Shown in pieces: positions 12,382 through 22,563 of a stretch of DNA of 23,194 nt (its first letter is position 1; every line of letters starts with the position of its first letter). Position numbers and translations under genes: made by a program. The notes under the pieces were generated by a model, which searched no databases, was not told the origin of the DNA, and saw nothing but the letters and a program-made list of their open reading frames with translations. The stretch is from Monoraphidium neglectum (lineage: Eukaryota; Chlorophyta; Chlorophyceae; Sphaeropleales; Selenastraceae). Where the stretch lies: assembly GCF_000611645.1 (NCBI RefSeq), contig NW_014013000.1, positions 1 to 23,194 of the forward strand, read 5' to 3'.

Positions 12382-12994
12382 AGGATCCAATCTAGAACGA
12401 GACGAATTTGAGATGTTGGGGAAGCATTGCATTTCATTTTCGTTGACCCTGGACTGGTCGGTGTGAGGCAGTCCTTTGCAGCCAAACGCAACGCGTATGC
12501 GATCAATCCTCGAGGCGTAAGGGCGGCGATGGTTGTGCGCCAGCGTGATGAACGCGAGTGCCCAATATGGGGGATCGTCGACAGCATCCGTTGTGTGGTG
12601 GTAAAGCTGTGCGCTGACCAAGGTGCGCTACGTGCAACGCAATACAGTGCCTTTCCCCCGCAACGCGATCTACATCCCCTTGCCGGTTGTGCCTTTCCGT
12701 CGCGCCAAGTCAAGGGAGTGTTTGCAAAACATAGTGAGGCACACGGAAGGCCAATGCCGGAGACTGTGGCAGCTGTGATGGCAACAATTTGAAAAACCGC
12801 CCTGCCCTGCTAAAAGTGCGTCGTCCAACTGCTTGATGCACGAAGCGCTGTGGCTGCTGCCACACGACGAGCAAGAGTACCCTGGAAAGCCACCATGTTG
12901 CGGTATGTTTGCCCAGCCTCCCCGGGGCTGTCGACCCCCCTTCAAGCCAGGGTTTTGCCTTGGCAACGGGGTCTTCTTGCCCGCTGCTTGGCGA

Positions 12995-13016
12995 CACGTG
13001 ATGTCATATGATGTCA
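12995..13016. promoter_or_regulatory. CACGTG plus two TGATGTCA elements, possible bZIP/bHLH sites
   Basis: CACGTG (12995-13000) overlaps the first of two identical TGATGTCA octamers (12999-13006 and 13009-13016) whose starts are ten bases apart. TGATGTCA is one base from the CRE palindrome TGACGTCA bound by many bZIP proteins. The position, beyond the 3' ends of two convergent genes, is odd for a promoter, so function is uncertain. Confidence 0.22.
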
Positions 13017-13156
13017 GGTTTGCCACAAAGCTAAAACGCCAGCAAGACAGATGCCCAGCGGCGCACCCACTGCACCGCCAGCCAAGAGAAGCCGGGAAGC
13101 TAAAAACTCGCACCGTCGGGCACGCAGCGGGCCCAAATCAGCGCCCCGAGACGCTG

Positions 13157-15597
13157 TCACTTGGGCGCCTCAGGTGCATGGCCGAGCACCTCCGAGATGT
13201 AGACGGAAAACACCTGGGTGGTGCTCGGCATGTAGGGCCAGCCGGCCGCGCACATATGGCTGATCTGGCGCTCCTCCAGCATCAGGTTGAGGGACCACGT
13301 CATGATGCCCCTGGGGCGGGGCGGTTGAGGGTGGCTGAGAATGGTGTTGACGGCAGGCCAGATGATGAAAAATGCAGCAGGGCGGGGGCGCGGGGGGGAG
13401 GAGCGGGGCGGCGCTGCTCGTGGCGGCGTTTTGGCCACGCGGGGGGCGGGTTGGCACGCAATCTGCTGGCGGCTGGTTGAAGAAAAATGAGAGCTGGCGC
13501 GTGTGCGCGCCAGATCGGGGCGCAAGGGCTATGCAGGCGTGAGCCAAGCGGTTGCACTCACCATTGCTGGTTCTCCCACGCCTGCGCGCGGCGCGAGCGC
13601 AAAGGCGAGAGCAGTGGGTATGATGAGCATGGAGCAGCGGCTGATCGATCGCGGCTGCTGTGCGCTCCGCAGCGCCCTCCGCCTCCAGAGTTAGCCGGCC
13701 CCGCCCGCGGCCCGGCGGCTGAGCCGGCCCTGGCAACCAGTTGCGACGTCACCCTGCCACCCACAAAGGTAGCCCCAGGGCCCCTGGCCAATCCGTGGGG
13801 ACCTGACCACCCCTCAGTGCCCTGATCACTCCCAGGGGCCCCAAGCGCTTCACAGGCGGCGCACCATGTTGTCCTCGAGCTCACACACCACCTCCTCCAG
13901 GCTGCCACTCTTGAGCATGCTCGCGATGCCTGGCTCCAAAGTGTGATGCCGCTCGCCCAGCGAGCGCGACTCGGCCGCCGGCAGGCTCTCGAGGTGCGCT
14001 TGCAGCGCCGCCAGGCGGGCGCAAAGTGTGCGGCGCTCAGCCCGCAGGCGCGCCAGGGCGGACTCGAACACCTGCCAGGCCGCTAGCACGCGGACCTGCT
14101 GGTCTGGGCTGCTTGGACCGAAATCGCGGGTATGCGGCGGCAAGCGGCGGCAACAAGGCGGGAACGGTTGGCACAGGAGGCTGCGGGTCTGGACTAGGGT
14201 TTCAAGGAGTGTTCGAATGGTCCCTGGATTATCAGAAAGCCGCGCGACACATGATGAGGGCAAGCCACGTCACGTGCGCCGCGCTCCGCCACCCCACCTG
14301 AGCTGCATCTGCCGCGCCACCGCGCTGTGCATGCCCGGGTCGTGTGGCGCCTGCTCGCCGGTCTCCATGTTGGTTGTCAGCAGTAGGTACTGGTCGTCCG
14401 CCGGCAGAGTCATGATCGTGTCTATGAGGCTCTGGAATTCCTGCAGCCGCGGGTCCCCCTCTGGCAGCGGCCGCACCGACCCGTCGGGCAGCAGGCGCGT
14501 CGCCCTGATGTCCGTGACATAGCTGATGTACCGCGCCCTGAAGTCCCGCACCCGCGCTGCGCGCGCGTCGGGCGTGCCCGTGGCTGAGACGGCAGCCGCG
14601 GCAGCGGCCATCGGGCTGCGGCCGCCCGGGCCCGCCGCCGGGCCGCTCGCGGCGTCGGCGCGGCCCTGCGCCTGTCCGCCGCCCGCCGCTGGGTCGAGCT
14701 GCCGCTGCTCCTGCTGCAGCGCCTCTATGCTGAGTGTGTTGTGGTCTATGGCCTTCTGCAGGGCCCTCTGGCGCGTGCTCAGTGCCTCGTTCTCCGCCAG
14801 CAGCAGGGTCATCTGGGCCAGCTTCGCCTTGACTTCGGCCTCCAGGCCTGCGAGCTGTGCGGGTGCACACGTGCATTTGCAGGGGTGGGTGTGCGCTGTG
14901 TGTGCTGTGCTTGTGTGTGTGGGGGGGGGGGGCGCGTGCCTGTTGTGCAAGCTCGGGGGGACTATTTTTGTGCTAGGCGCCTGGATGCACGGATGGACAG
15001 GCGTGGATGTCCATGCTCCACACCACGAAAATCCTAGCAAAATCCTGTGTGGGACGCACATACACGCACGGTGACCGCACCGCATCAAGCATCTGGCACC
15101 CAGCAAGGCCTGCCTGTCGGCCCCCAACTTGCCCCGCACACCATGCTTTTCTGCCGCTCCCTGAAATTCCTGACAGCCTGGTATGCCTTGCTGTACCTGA
15201 CGCCCTCAAACGGCCGCCGGCCACGTCGCTTGGGCGCCGCCAAGTTGTGGTGGGCCGCCACGACAGCAGCCGCTGCCGCCGCCGCAGCCTTGGCCGCCGC
15301 AGCTGCTGCCGGTGACGCTTGGGGGCGTCCCTCTGGCGCGGCGGCGTCTGCTGCGGCGGGCGAGCCATTCGTGGCGGTAGCGCCGCTGGTGCTGGCGGCC
15401 GTTGCTCGCGCTGGTGGCTGCAAAAGCGCGACGTCAGCCGCATCGCAGAGGCCCGCAAACGGGTTGCTGGCCGCGCCACCAGTCGGCAGGTTGCCACCGG
15501 AGCCAGCAGGCACGCCTAGCGGGAAGAGCACAGCCATGGCTTTGTCCGCCTCGCCCTCGCTGACCCATCGGAATGCCGACCACAGCGCATCCTTCAT
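13157..15597 (-). CDS. bZIP-like putative transcription factor, paralog A
   Basis: Exons 15597-15142, 14854-14298, 14108-13865, 13581-13562 (20 nt) and 13310-13157; 476 residues, phases consistent. In order: F9-x-W11 ... A20-M21-x2-L24-F25 motif; Ala-rich stretch (96-116); R-R-G-R-R-P patch (124-129); bZIP-like basic region (137-150) with A138 where bZIPs have the invariant Asn and R146 at the invariant Arg; exactly nine residues on, L156 begins a zipper with d positions L156, K163, L170, L177, L184, N191, L198. A Gly/Ala linker follows, then a shared C-terminal region with a D-D-Q-Y-L-L-L-T-T-N-M-E-T-G segment, a long helix-like D-Q-Q-V-R-V-L-A-A-W segment, W-E-N-Q-Q-W and a closing T-W-S-L-N-L-M-L-E-E block. 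Presumed nuclear DNA-binding regulator by homology; targets unknown. The exon 3 donor is taken at ATG|GTGCGC (13864), because reading on gives a TGA at 13850 and loses the conserved end, and because gene C has its donor at the same place. First of three tandem paralogs. Confidence 0.78.
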
Positions 15598-16704
15598 AGG
15601 CGCGCGCGCCGGTTACGATCAAGTGCGGGGTGCACTTGCGCTCAGCTGCATCAGCAGTGCTGGTGCGCTGTAGTGGCAAAGGTGCGTTGCCACCAGGCTG
15701 AATGACACCCCTGACAGGAGAGAGACTAGAAACTTCACTGTCTTAATCACCCGCAACCCGGGAAATCCGCGGTTGCTCTATGATCAATTCGATCATTCGA
15801 CCGTCCCGACGGGTGATGCCGCGTTGGTGGGCACCATGCACGCCAGCAGCAACACTCTGGCAAAGTATGGAGCTTTTCAGAGTTGGCTGATCCGCCCGAT
15901 TGGTATTGTGCCTTGGGCGCAGGGTGCCTCCAGGAGGCACCTCGCGGGCGGATGCGACAGGGACGCGCAAGGCAGCATTCTTGCGTAACAGCGCCCTCCG
16001 GGTGGCTCTTTGGTAGCAGCCAGCAAACACTGCGGGCTTGGATCAATTCTCAATAAAGGATTGCTCGTTGCCCGCGCAAGGCCAGGTCGAGTCACCCGGC
16101 GGGCTTTGCAGAATTTTTCATGGCAGCTCCGGGGTGCATCTTCGCAAGGCATTCAATTTGTGCCCCGAGACAACCAGCCAGGCGTGGGCCTGGCCAGTAT
16201 ATCTTGAGGGGACACACCAAGCTGTCCTGCTGACACTTCCAGCTCAATCTGCATGAAGATCTGCGGAACTTCTGACATTGACTCATTCCCATTTGGCGCT
16301 TTTGTTGGCGTTACATTCATGTACCGGGTGCCTCATCCCAAGGTTTGTGAACGAAGATATTGATTCATGAGTAAGTACCAATGTCAATGGAATTGCAAGC
16401 TGCGATGCTGGTTGTGAGCAATCTACCACACCTGCTTGCCGTGTTAGGCTGCAGGCATGGGCACATTGGAATTCATCCCTGCGATGTGCCTCAGGTGCTG
16501 CCAGCACATAGCACATGCATATGCAAAGACAGTTGCAAGGAGTAAGCAAGGTGCATGTGTGGCGTGAAAACAGCTGTGAGCCGTTCCATCACCTGAATGT
16601 AATGGCAGGCTGGCGTGTGCAGCGCTGCGCAAACCACAGCATCGTGGTGCAACAACGCTCAGTCCAGCTCAATGCAAAACACCATGGCGATGTCACGGAT
16701 GGGA
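15598..16704. other. Intergenic region between paralogs A and B
   Basis: 1.1 kb holding the upstream region of gene A and the 3' UTR of gene B. It is less GC-rich than the coding parts. An ATGATC-5 bases-GATCAT inverted repeat at 15780-15796 lies about 185 bases upstream of the A start codon. No coding region or RNA gene seen. Confidence 0.5.
16311..16315 (-). terminator. TGTAA polyadenylation-type signal for paralog B
   Basis: Minus-strand TGTAA about 390 bases after the gene B stop, and the only copy I found in this intergenic region. Confidence 0.38.
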
Positions 16705-16887
16705 TCAGGACGGGGGAGGGCAGCAGGTGGGTACGCGGCCAAGGACTTCGGTAACGTAGGCTGCGAAAACCTGTGTGGGGCTGACCAGGTAGGGCCAGGC
16801 CAGCACACACATGTGGGTGAGCTGGTGCTCCTCGAGCATCAGGTTGAGGCTCCAGGACATGATGCTCCTAGGGTGTGGTGGGCAGCA

Positions 16888-16951
<64 letters not shown>

Positions 16952-19245
16952 CGCTCGCAGACTTTGAGACTTCTTCCTGTGTCATGGAAAAGAGGCACAT
17001 GTGCGATGTCCGAGTGCGCGTGCATGTGAGGGCGTGAGCAAAGCGCAATGATGTTGCAGAGTGCCTGATGCATTACGGCTCGATTGTACGGCAGCGCCTT
17101 GACCTGAACAGACAGAATGCTATAAACAACCACTGCACCAAACCTCACCACTGCTGGTTCTCGCGCTTCTGAGGTGGCACAGGTAGACAATGAGGTTTAG
17201 AGCCGCATGAGTGAGGGGATTGAGAATCAGGCTTGAGTTCTGGACGGCGTTGTTCGTTGCACCCGTTTTGTCTCACCGCGCAATCCGGCTGACCAACACA
17301 GCCTCGCGCCCAGACGCCCACCTTCGCACGCGCACCCTGGTCATCTATGCTTGCGTCCCTCGCGCAAACCCCCGACCTGGCGGCGCACCATGTTGTCCTC
17401 GAGCTCACACACCACCTCCTCCAGGCTGCCGCTCTTCAGCATGCTCGCGATGCCGGGCTCCAGCGCATGCGCCAGCTCATACTCGTCGAAATCAGGTGTG
17501 TCCTCCGGCAGGCTCTCCAGGTGCGCCTGCAGCGCCGCCAGGCGGGCGCACAGCGCCCGGCGCTCGTCGAGCAGGCGCGCCAGGGCGGACTCAAACACCT
17601 GCCAGGCCGCTAGCACCTGCGCCTGCTGGTCCGGGCTGCGTTCATGGGCAACGGCGGGGTTGTGGAGGGCAGGCTAAGTTGCCTTGCAACCCACATGAGC
17701 ATGTGAATCTCATAGCAGGCACATGTGCCTGTCGAGCAACCCACCCATCCATTCATGCATGCCTGCACACACCATGCACACGTGCATGCGCGCGCATGCA
17801 CGACCTTGTGCATGCGCCCACCTCTCAATTGCCCCTCACCTGAGCCGCATCTGCCGCGCCACCCTGCCCAGCAGCCCCGCATCGTGCGACCCCTGCTGCC
17901 CAGTCTCCAGGTTGGCAGTGAGCAGAAGGTACTGGTCTTCATCAGGCAGCGCCATGATGTCATCAAGAAGCTGCTGGTACTCCCGCAGCCGCGGGTCCCC
18001 CTCTGCCAACGGCAGCAGCGCCCCGTCTGCCGCCAGGCGCTCCGCCCTCGCCCCTAACACATACGCGCCGTACCGCCTGACAAACCCCCCCAGCTGCTCC
18101 CTGCGGGCCTCCTCCGCCGCTGCGGCGCCTGCGACCGCTGGCCCAGACTCTGCGTCACCGACGCTGCCCACGCTGCCATCGCTCCTGCATGTTGGACCGC
18201 CCTTGCCGTCGCTGCTGGCCGTGCCCTCGGCGCCGCCGTCCGCGGTGTACAGGCCCGGCTGCCACGGGCGGCCGCCCTCGCGTTCCCGCCGCTCCTCCTG
18301 CAGCGCCTCTATGTTGAGTGTGTTGTGGTCTATGGCCTTCTGCAGGGCCCTCTGGCGCGTGCTCAAGGCCTCATTCTCTGCCAACAGCAGGGTCATCTGG
18401 GCCAGCTTCGCCTTGACCTCCGCCTCCAGGCCTTCGGCCTATCGTGTGGGATGTGCACACGCATCAACAGGTGCGCGCACTCACATGGGTGGGTGCACGT
18501 GCTCCCTTGGTCCTCTAGTCTGGATGCCTGGCTCTTTGCACGTCAGGACACACACAAGGAGTAAAGCAAATGCGTAGGGCATGCGCGCCCTGGGCATCGT
18601 TGTTCGCTGCAAGGGCGAGCCAACAAGCGCGTGTGCAGCTGCCCCGCGCCATGTCGCGCCCATGGCGCGCCCGCACGCACGCACCATGTTTTTCTGGCGC
18701 TCCCTGTAGTTTCTGACGGCCATGTATGCCTTGGTGTGCACGAGGCCCTCCACAGGCTTGCGGCCACGCCGCCTCGCGGCCGGTGCTTGCCCCACATCCG
18801 CCAGCCCCTCCACTGCAGTCGCAGCCTCCAAGGCGAGCGGCTTGGCCGGGGCTGCCGCAGCCACTACCGCGGACAGGCGCTGAGTGCATGGCTCGGACGC
18901 CACGGCGTGCACCGGTGCGGCTGGCGGTTGCGCCGCTGCTGAGGGGGCGCTGGCGCCGGTGAGCGGCAGTGGCGATTCAGCCCATGCAGGCCCAGTGGTG
19001 CGTGGCCAACTGGACAAGGCTGCGGCAGGGGGTCCATGTTGCACAGGCTGCAGGGACTGCAGGACTTCCAGGTCACCCACGTTGCCGGCAATGGCAAAGG
19101 GGCTGATGCGCACCGCAGCGCCCATGTGTACGCTGCTATGCGACGCCGGGAGCGCACCGCCATTGTGCGGAAATAGTGTCGCCATGGCTCGCTGGGCTTC
19201 CGCCTCAGTTTGCCAGCGGAACACCAGCCTTATGGCATCTTGCAT
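16705..19245 (-). CDS. bZIP-like putative transcription factor, paralog B
   Basis: Exons 19245-18685, 18438-17840, 17635-17389, 17168-17149 (20 nt) and 16867-16705; 529 residues. The exon count, phases and micro-exon match gene A exactly. Start ATG gives M-Q-D-A-I-R-L-V-F-R-W, aligned with the A start. An R-R-R-G-R-K-P patch precedes the basic region; A173 sits at the invariant Asn position and R181 at the Arg; L191 starts a zipper with d positions L191, K198, L205, L212, L219, N226. The zipper segment is about 45 of 49 residues identical to A. The C-terminal region has the same blocks: D-E-D-Q-Y-L-L-L-T, P-D-Q-Q-A-Q-V-L-A-A-W, E-N-Q-Q-W and S-W-S-L-N-L-M-L-E-E. The exon 3 donor could instead be CAG|GTCGGG at 17376 (phase 0, four more residues); ATG|GTGCGC is preferred because it is shared with A. 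Intron 4 holds a 70-base alternating purine-pyrimidine tract. Function inferred only from the fold. Confidence 0.78.
16885..16954. repeat. Alternating purine-pyrimidine tract, (GC)n-(GT)20-(GC)n, Z-DNA candidate
   Basis: Seventy bases of unbroken purine-pyrimidine alternation: GCATGCGCGC..., then about 20 GT units (16903-16942), then GCGCGCGCGCGC. It lies in intron 4 of gene B, starting 17 bases from the exon 5 acceptor; on the transcript it is a CA repeat flanked by CG repeats. Confidence 0.93.
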
Positions 19246-19922
19246 ATGTGTGTGGCACGGGGCTGGAAGCCCCCTTCGGTCCAAGTCGAGTGTTGCGGAA
19301 GTGTGTGAACTAGGCAAAGAACTCTCTGCTGCTGCGGTTACGCGATCCTAAGTTTAAGTGAATGTAGACGACTTATCATACTCCAGAGTGCATTCGAATG
19401 ATGTGAGCATCGATGTCACTCGATATCAAATGAGTCCCCCGTAGCTTTGAAAGAGAAGTTCAATGGAGTGACACCCGACCCACAGGACCCTGGATCCCGT
19501 TCACATAGTAATCTTGCCTGTCGAGGCAGCTTGCTTTAGGTTGGACGGCAAGCGCTGGCGTCTGCAGACAACAGGGAGAAGTTTCATGGCGGTTCCGCCA
19601 ACTGCTGCAGTGCCTCGCGCTCCATGTGACGTGTTGCCCTTTCGATGATGCCCCACGTTTGTGCCCCTGTTCTGCCAGGGCCCTGGCTACACTTCTGCCC
19701 CACACTCCCCTCCTGATTGCCCTCCTTGCACTCTGCACTGCCCCTTCCAACACGAAAACTTGACGGTTGCAGTGCCACAGGCAAACACATTGCTGGCCGT
19801 GAACACCTGGGCAGGTGAGGTACAAAGTCTTGCATATGAGTTCGTTAGCAAGAAAGGAAGGAGCAATTGCGGCAGGTTTTTGCAGGCCACTGAAAACACA
19901 ACAGACGAGCCAGCCCTCCCCC
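19246..19922. other. Intergenic region between paralogs B and C
   Basis: 677 bases holding the upstream region of gene B and the 3' end of gene C. No minus-strand TGTAA was found here, so the 3' end of gene C is undefined. No coding region seen. Confidence 0.5.
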
Positions 19923-22532
19923 TCACCCCCGCCGAGCAGCGGCCGCAGCCGCCGCCACTTCCGTCGCGGCCGCGGGCCCGACGCCCAGCTTGGCGGCGCA
20001 TATCTGCACGAACCGGGGCACAAACGGCCACGACAGCAGGCTGACAGTGCCTATCTGCTGCTCGTCCACCATCAGCTTCAGGGCCCAGGCGGTGGTCGCC
20101 CAAACCCGATCCTCCCGCATCTGACGTCATCATGTCAAGACGGGGGGGCGGGGGCGCGGGGGCGCAGGGTGGGGTGGGGCCGGCGTGTGAGCAAAAGCGG
20201 GGGTCGGGAGACGCGCCAGAGCAGGCGTTTGGGTGCAGACGTAGGGGGGTCGAGGCGCCCGCGCCGGCGCGCTGCAAGCCGCGGCATGCCATGCGCCGTC
20301 TGCGCATGCAGCCCCCGCAAAGACGACGGGTCGGCTCGCGACACTCTCAAGAAAAAGCCACCGTCTCGCTCTCACAAACACGTTTGAGCCAAGCTTCCCG
20401 TTCGCCCCCCAACCCCCTTGTCAGGCCTCGTCGCGCCACCACAACCCACCAGGTTGGCGTGCAGTGCGTTGAGCAGCTCCTCATGGTCCTCCCCTGCGAC
20501 CTGCTGCCCAGACGCCAACCCATTCTCCTGACACGGCCCCCCCTCCAGCCGCCCGCCCGCCGCAGCCGCGCCGGCCGCAGCCGCGCCGGCCGTGTCGGCG
20601 TTCGCGGGCACCCCGCCCTGCAGGCGCCGCAGCGCGTCGGAGAGGCGCAGCTGCAGGCGGCGGCGCTGCGCGAGCAGGCGGTCCGCGGCGCCCAGGAATT
20701 CTTCCATGGCCGCGGCGATGCGCGCGTGCTGCTCGGGCCTGTGGTGCGAGGGGGTTGGGGCGCGTGGCGGGGCGTTCTGAGGTTACCATGTGGCACCAGG
20801 GGGCAGGTCGGGCGCAGGCAGCAGGGCCAAGGCGCAGGCGGCAGGCGCGGGCCGCAGGGACATGGCGCGGCCTCTGCGCAGGCCGGTGTTGCCGCTGGAT
20901 CGGCGGCGGGGCCAGCTCCTCCCGCCGCACGTGTGCTTGCTCCGCCCACCCCGTTCACCGTAGCCTCGCGGCCCCTCCTCCCATGCCCTGCGCACCTGAG
21001 GTACAGGCCCTCCGCCACGCGCTGCCACCAGCCCTCTGGCAGCTCAGTGGTGCGCTCCCCGGTCTCCTGCGGCCGCACGGTCGCGTACGCGGCTGCGTCA
21101 GCACGCCCTGGCTCGCTGCAGCACCAGGACGCCTCCGCAGCAGGGGGCTGCGGCCTTCCCCTTACCAGTCCCCGTCTGCATCACGCAGGCAAAGCGCAAG
21201 GGCGCAGAGGCGGGCCAGCCGTGCATCCCCCGACGCCACGTACTGGCCCTGCACCCCTCATCGCCACCTTGGCTGCCGCAGGCGCGGCCGCGCCGCGGCA
21301 GCGGCGCGCTCATCAGCCTTGCATGCGCCACGCCGCCACTGAAATGGCAAACGAAATAGATAGAATACATTTCAAAAACACATCATACGGCATGAATACC
21401 ATATTTGTTTGAAAATAGACCTGTGCCTCACCAGGTTTGATGTGATAAAAGCGAGCCCCTCCTCCTGCCTCAGCCCCATGAACAGCTTCATCAACAGCCG
21501 CCCCGGCGGGAACCGCTCCTCCCACGGCGCCAGCGGCCTCAGCGCGCCATCGGGCCCCAGCCGCGCGCGCAGGCGGCGCACGTACTCGCGGTACAGCTCA
21601 AGCATCTCCAGCAGCGCGGGGCTCGGGCCCGGGCTGCCCTCTCCTGCAGGCGCCACCCCACCAGGCCGCCGTCGCTGCTGCTGCTGCTGCTGCTGCTGCA
21701 AGTGCTGCGAGTGTTGGTTGGGTGCTGCGGCGCTGCCGTCTGGAGGCGTGGAGATTCCGGCAGTGGCGGCGTCCTCGGCCGCGGCTGCCTCTGCGAGCTC
21801 GCGCGCGAGGGCTGCGTCGTTGGCGTTGATGGCCTCTTGCAGTACGACCTCTCGCGCCTGATTGGGGGTGGATGGGGGTGGTTGCAGGCGAGCTTGGTTG
21901 GGCGATAGTGGTTTGTTGGGCGGCTGGGGTTCGTGCAGGGTTGCAGAGGGGGCGTAGAGCCAGCAGGGTGTCGGATGATGGGTGGGTGGGTGGATGGGTG
22001 GGTAGATGGGTGCGTGGGTGGGTGGGTGTGGGCTGCAGCATCGAGGCGATGTTTTGTACCCATGCACCTGCCGCCCACACAGATCACACGCCGCTGTGCA
22101 CACACAAGATGCCCTGCCCCCTAAAAAAGGCCATAAACAGTCCAAACACATGCTTGCACATATATCCACACACACCCTCATACACCCACACACCCACACA
22201 CCCACACACACACACACACACGCATGAATGCAACTCCCCCCCCACACACACACATGCACACAAGCACGCGCATATGCACATACACCGTCCGCCACGCCCC
22301 CCCACCTGCAGCGCCTGGTTTTCTGCGGTGAGCAGCTGCAGCTGCCCCAGCTTCTCCGTCAGCTCCTGCTCTAGCGCGCTCATGCGCTGCTTGCTGCGGT
22401 TGCGGTACTCCTTCACGGCCCTGTAGCTCTCGGTGTACTCGCCCGCCGTCTTTGGGGGGCGGCCGCGGCCGCGCTTCGGCCCTGGGGGCGGGGGCTGCGG
22501 GCTCGGGGGCCGCGGGGGCGGCGCGGCAGGTG

Positions 22533-22563
<31 letters not shown>

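Larger units (their letters stand above)
11988..13156. other. Convergent intergenic region, no gene seen
   Basis: 1.17 kb between the stop of the O-methyltransferase gene (plus) and the stop of bZIP-like gene A (minus). It includes a plus-strand TGTAA at 12377-12381, a minus-strand TGTAA at 12274-12278, and a cluster of palindromic elements at 12995-13016. An open frame of about 120 codons at 12427-12792 has no recognisable domain and no ATG context I would trust. Confidence 0.5.

Noticed and set aside
12427..12792. Possible small gene of about 120 codons
   Set aside because: No recognisable domain, no convincing start, and it lies in the 3' region of two convergent genes.
13850..13852. TGA directly after M-V-R-R-L as the true stop of gene A
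   Set aside because: The downstream 20-nt exon and last exon of A are conserved with B and C in sequence and phase, and C has a donor at the homologous position, so ATG|GTGCGC splicing is more likely.
16052..16057. AATAAA on the plus strand
   Set aside because: No plus-strand gene ends nearby, and the window uses TGTAA-type signals.
19661..20044. Plus-strand frame of about 127 codons across the end of gene C
   Set aside because: It overlaps the conserved last exon of gene C on the other strand and becomes Pro/Arg low complexity there.
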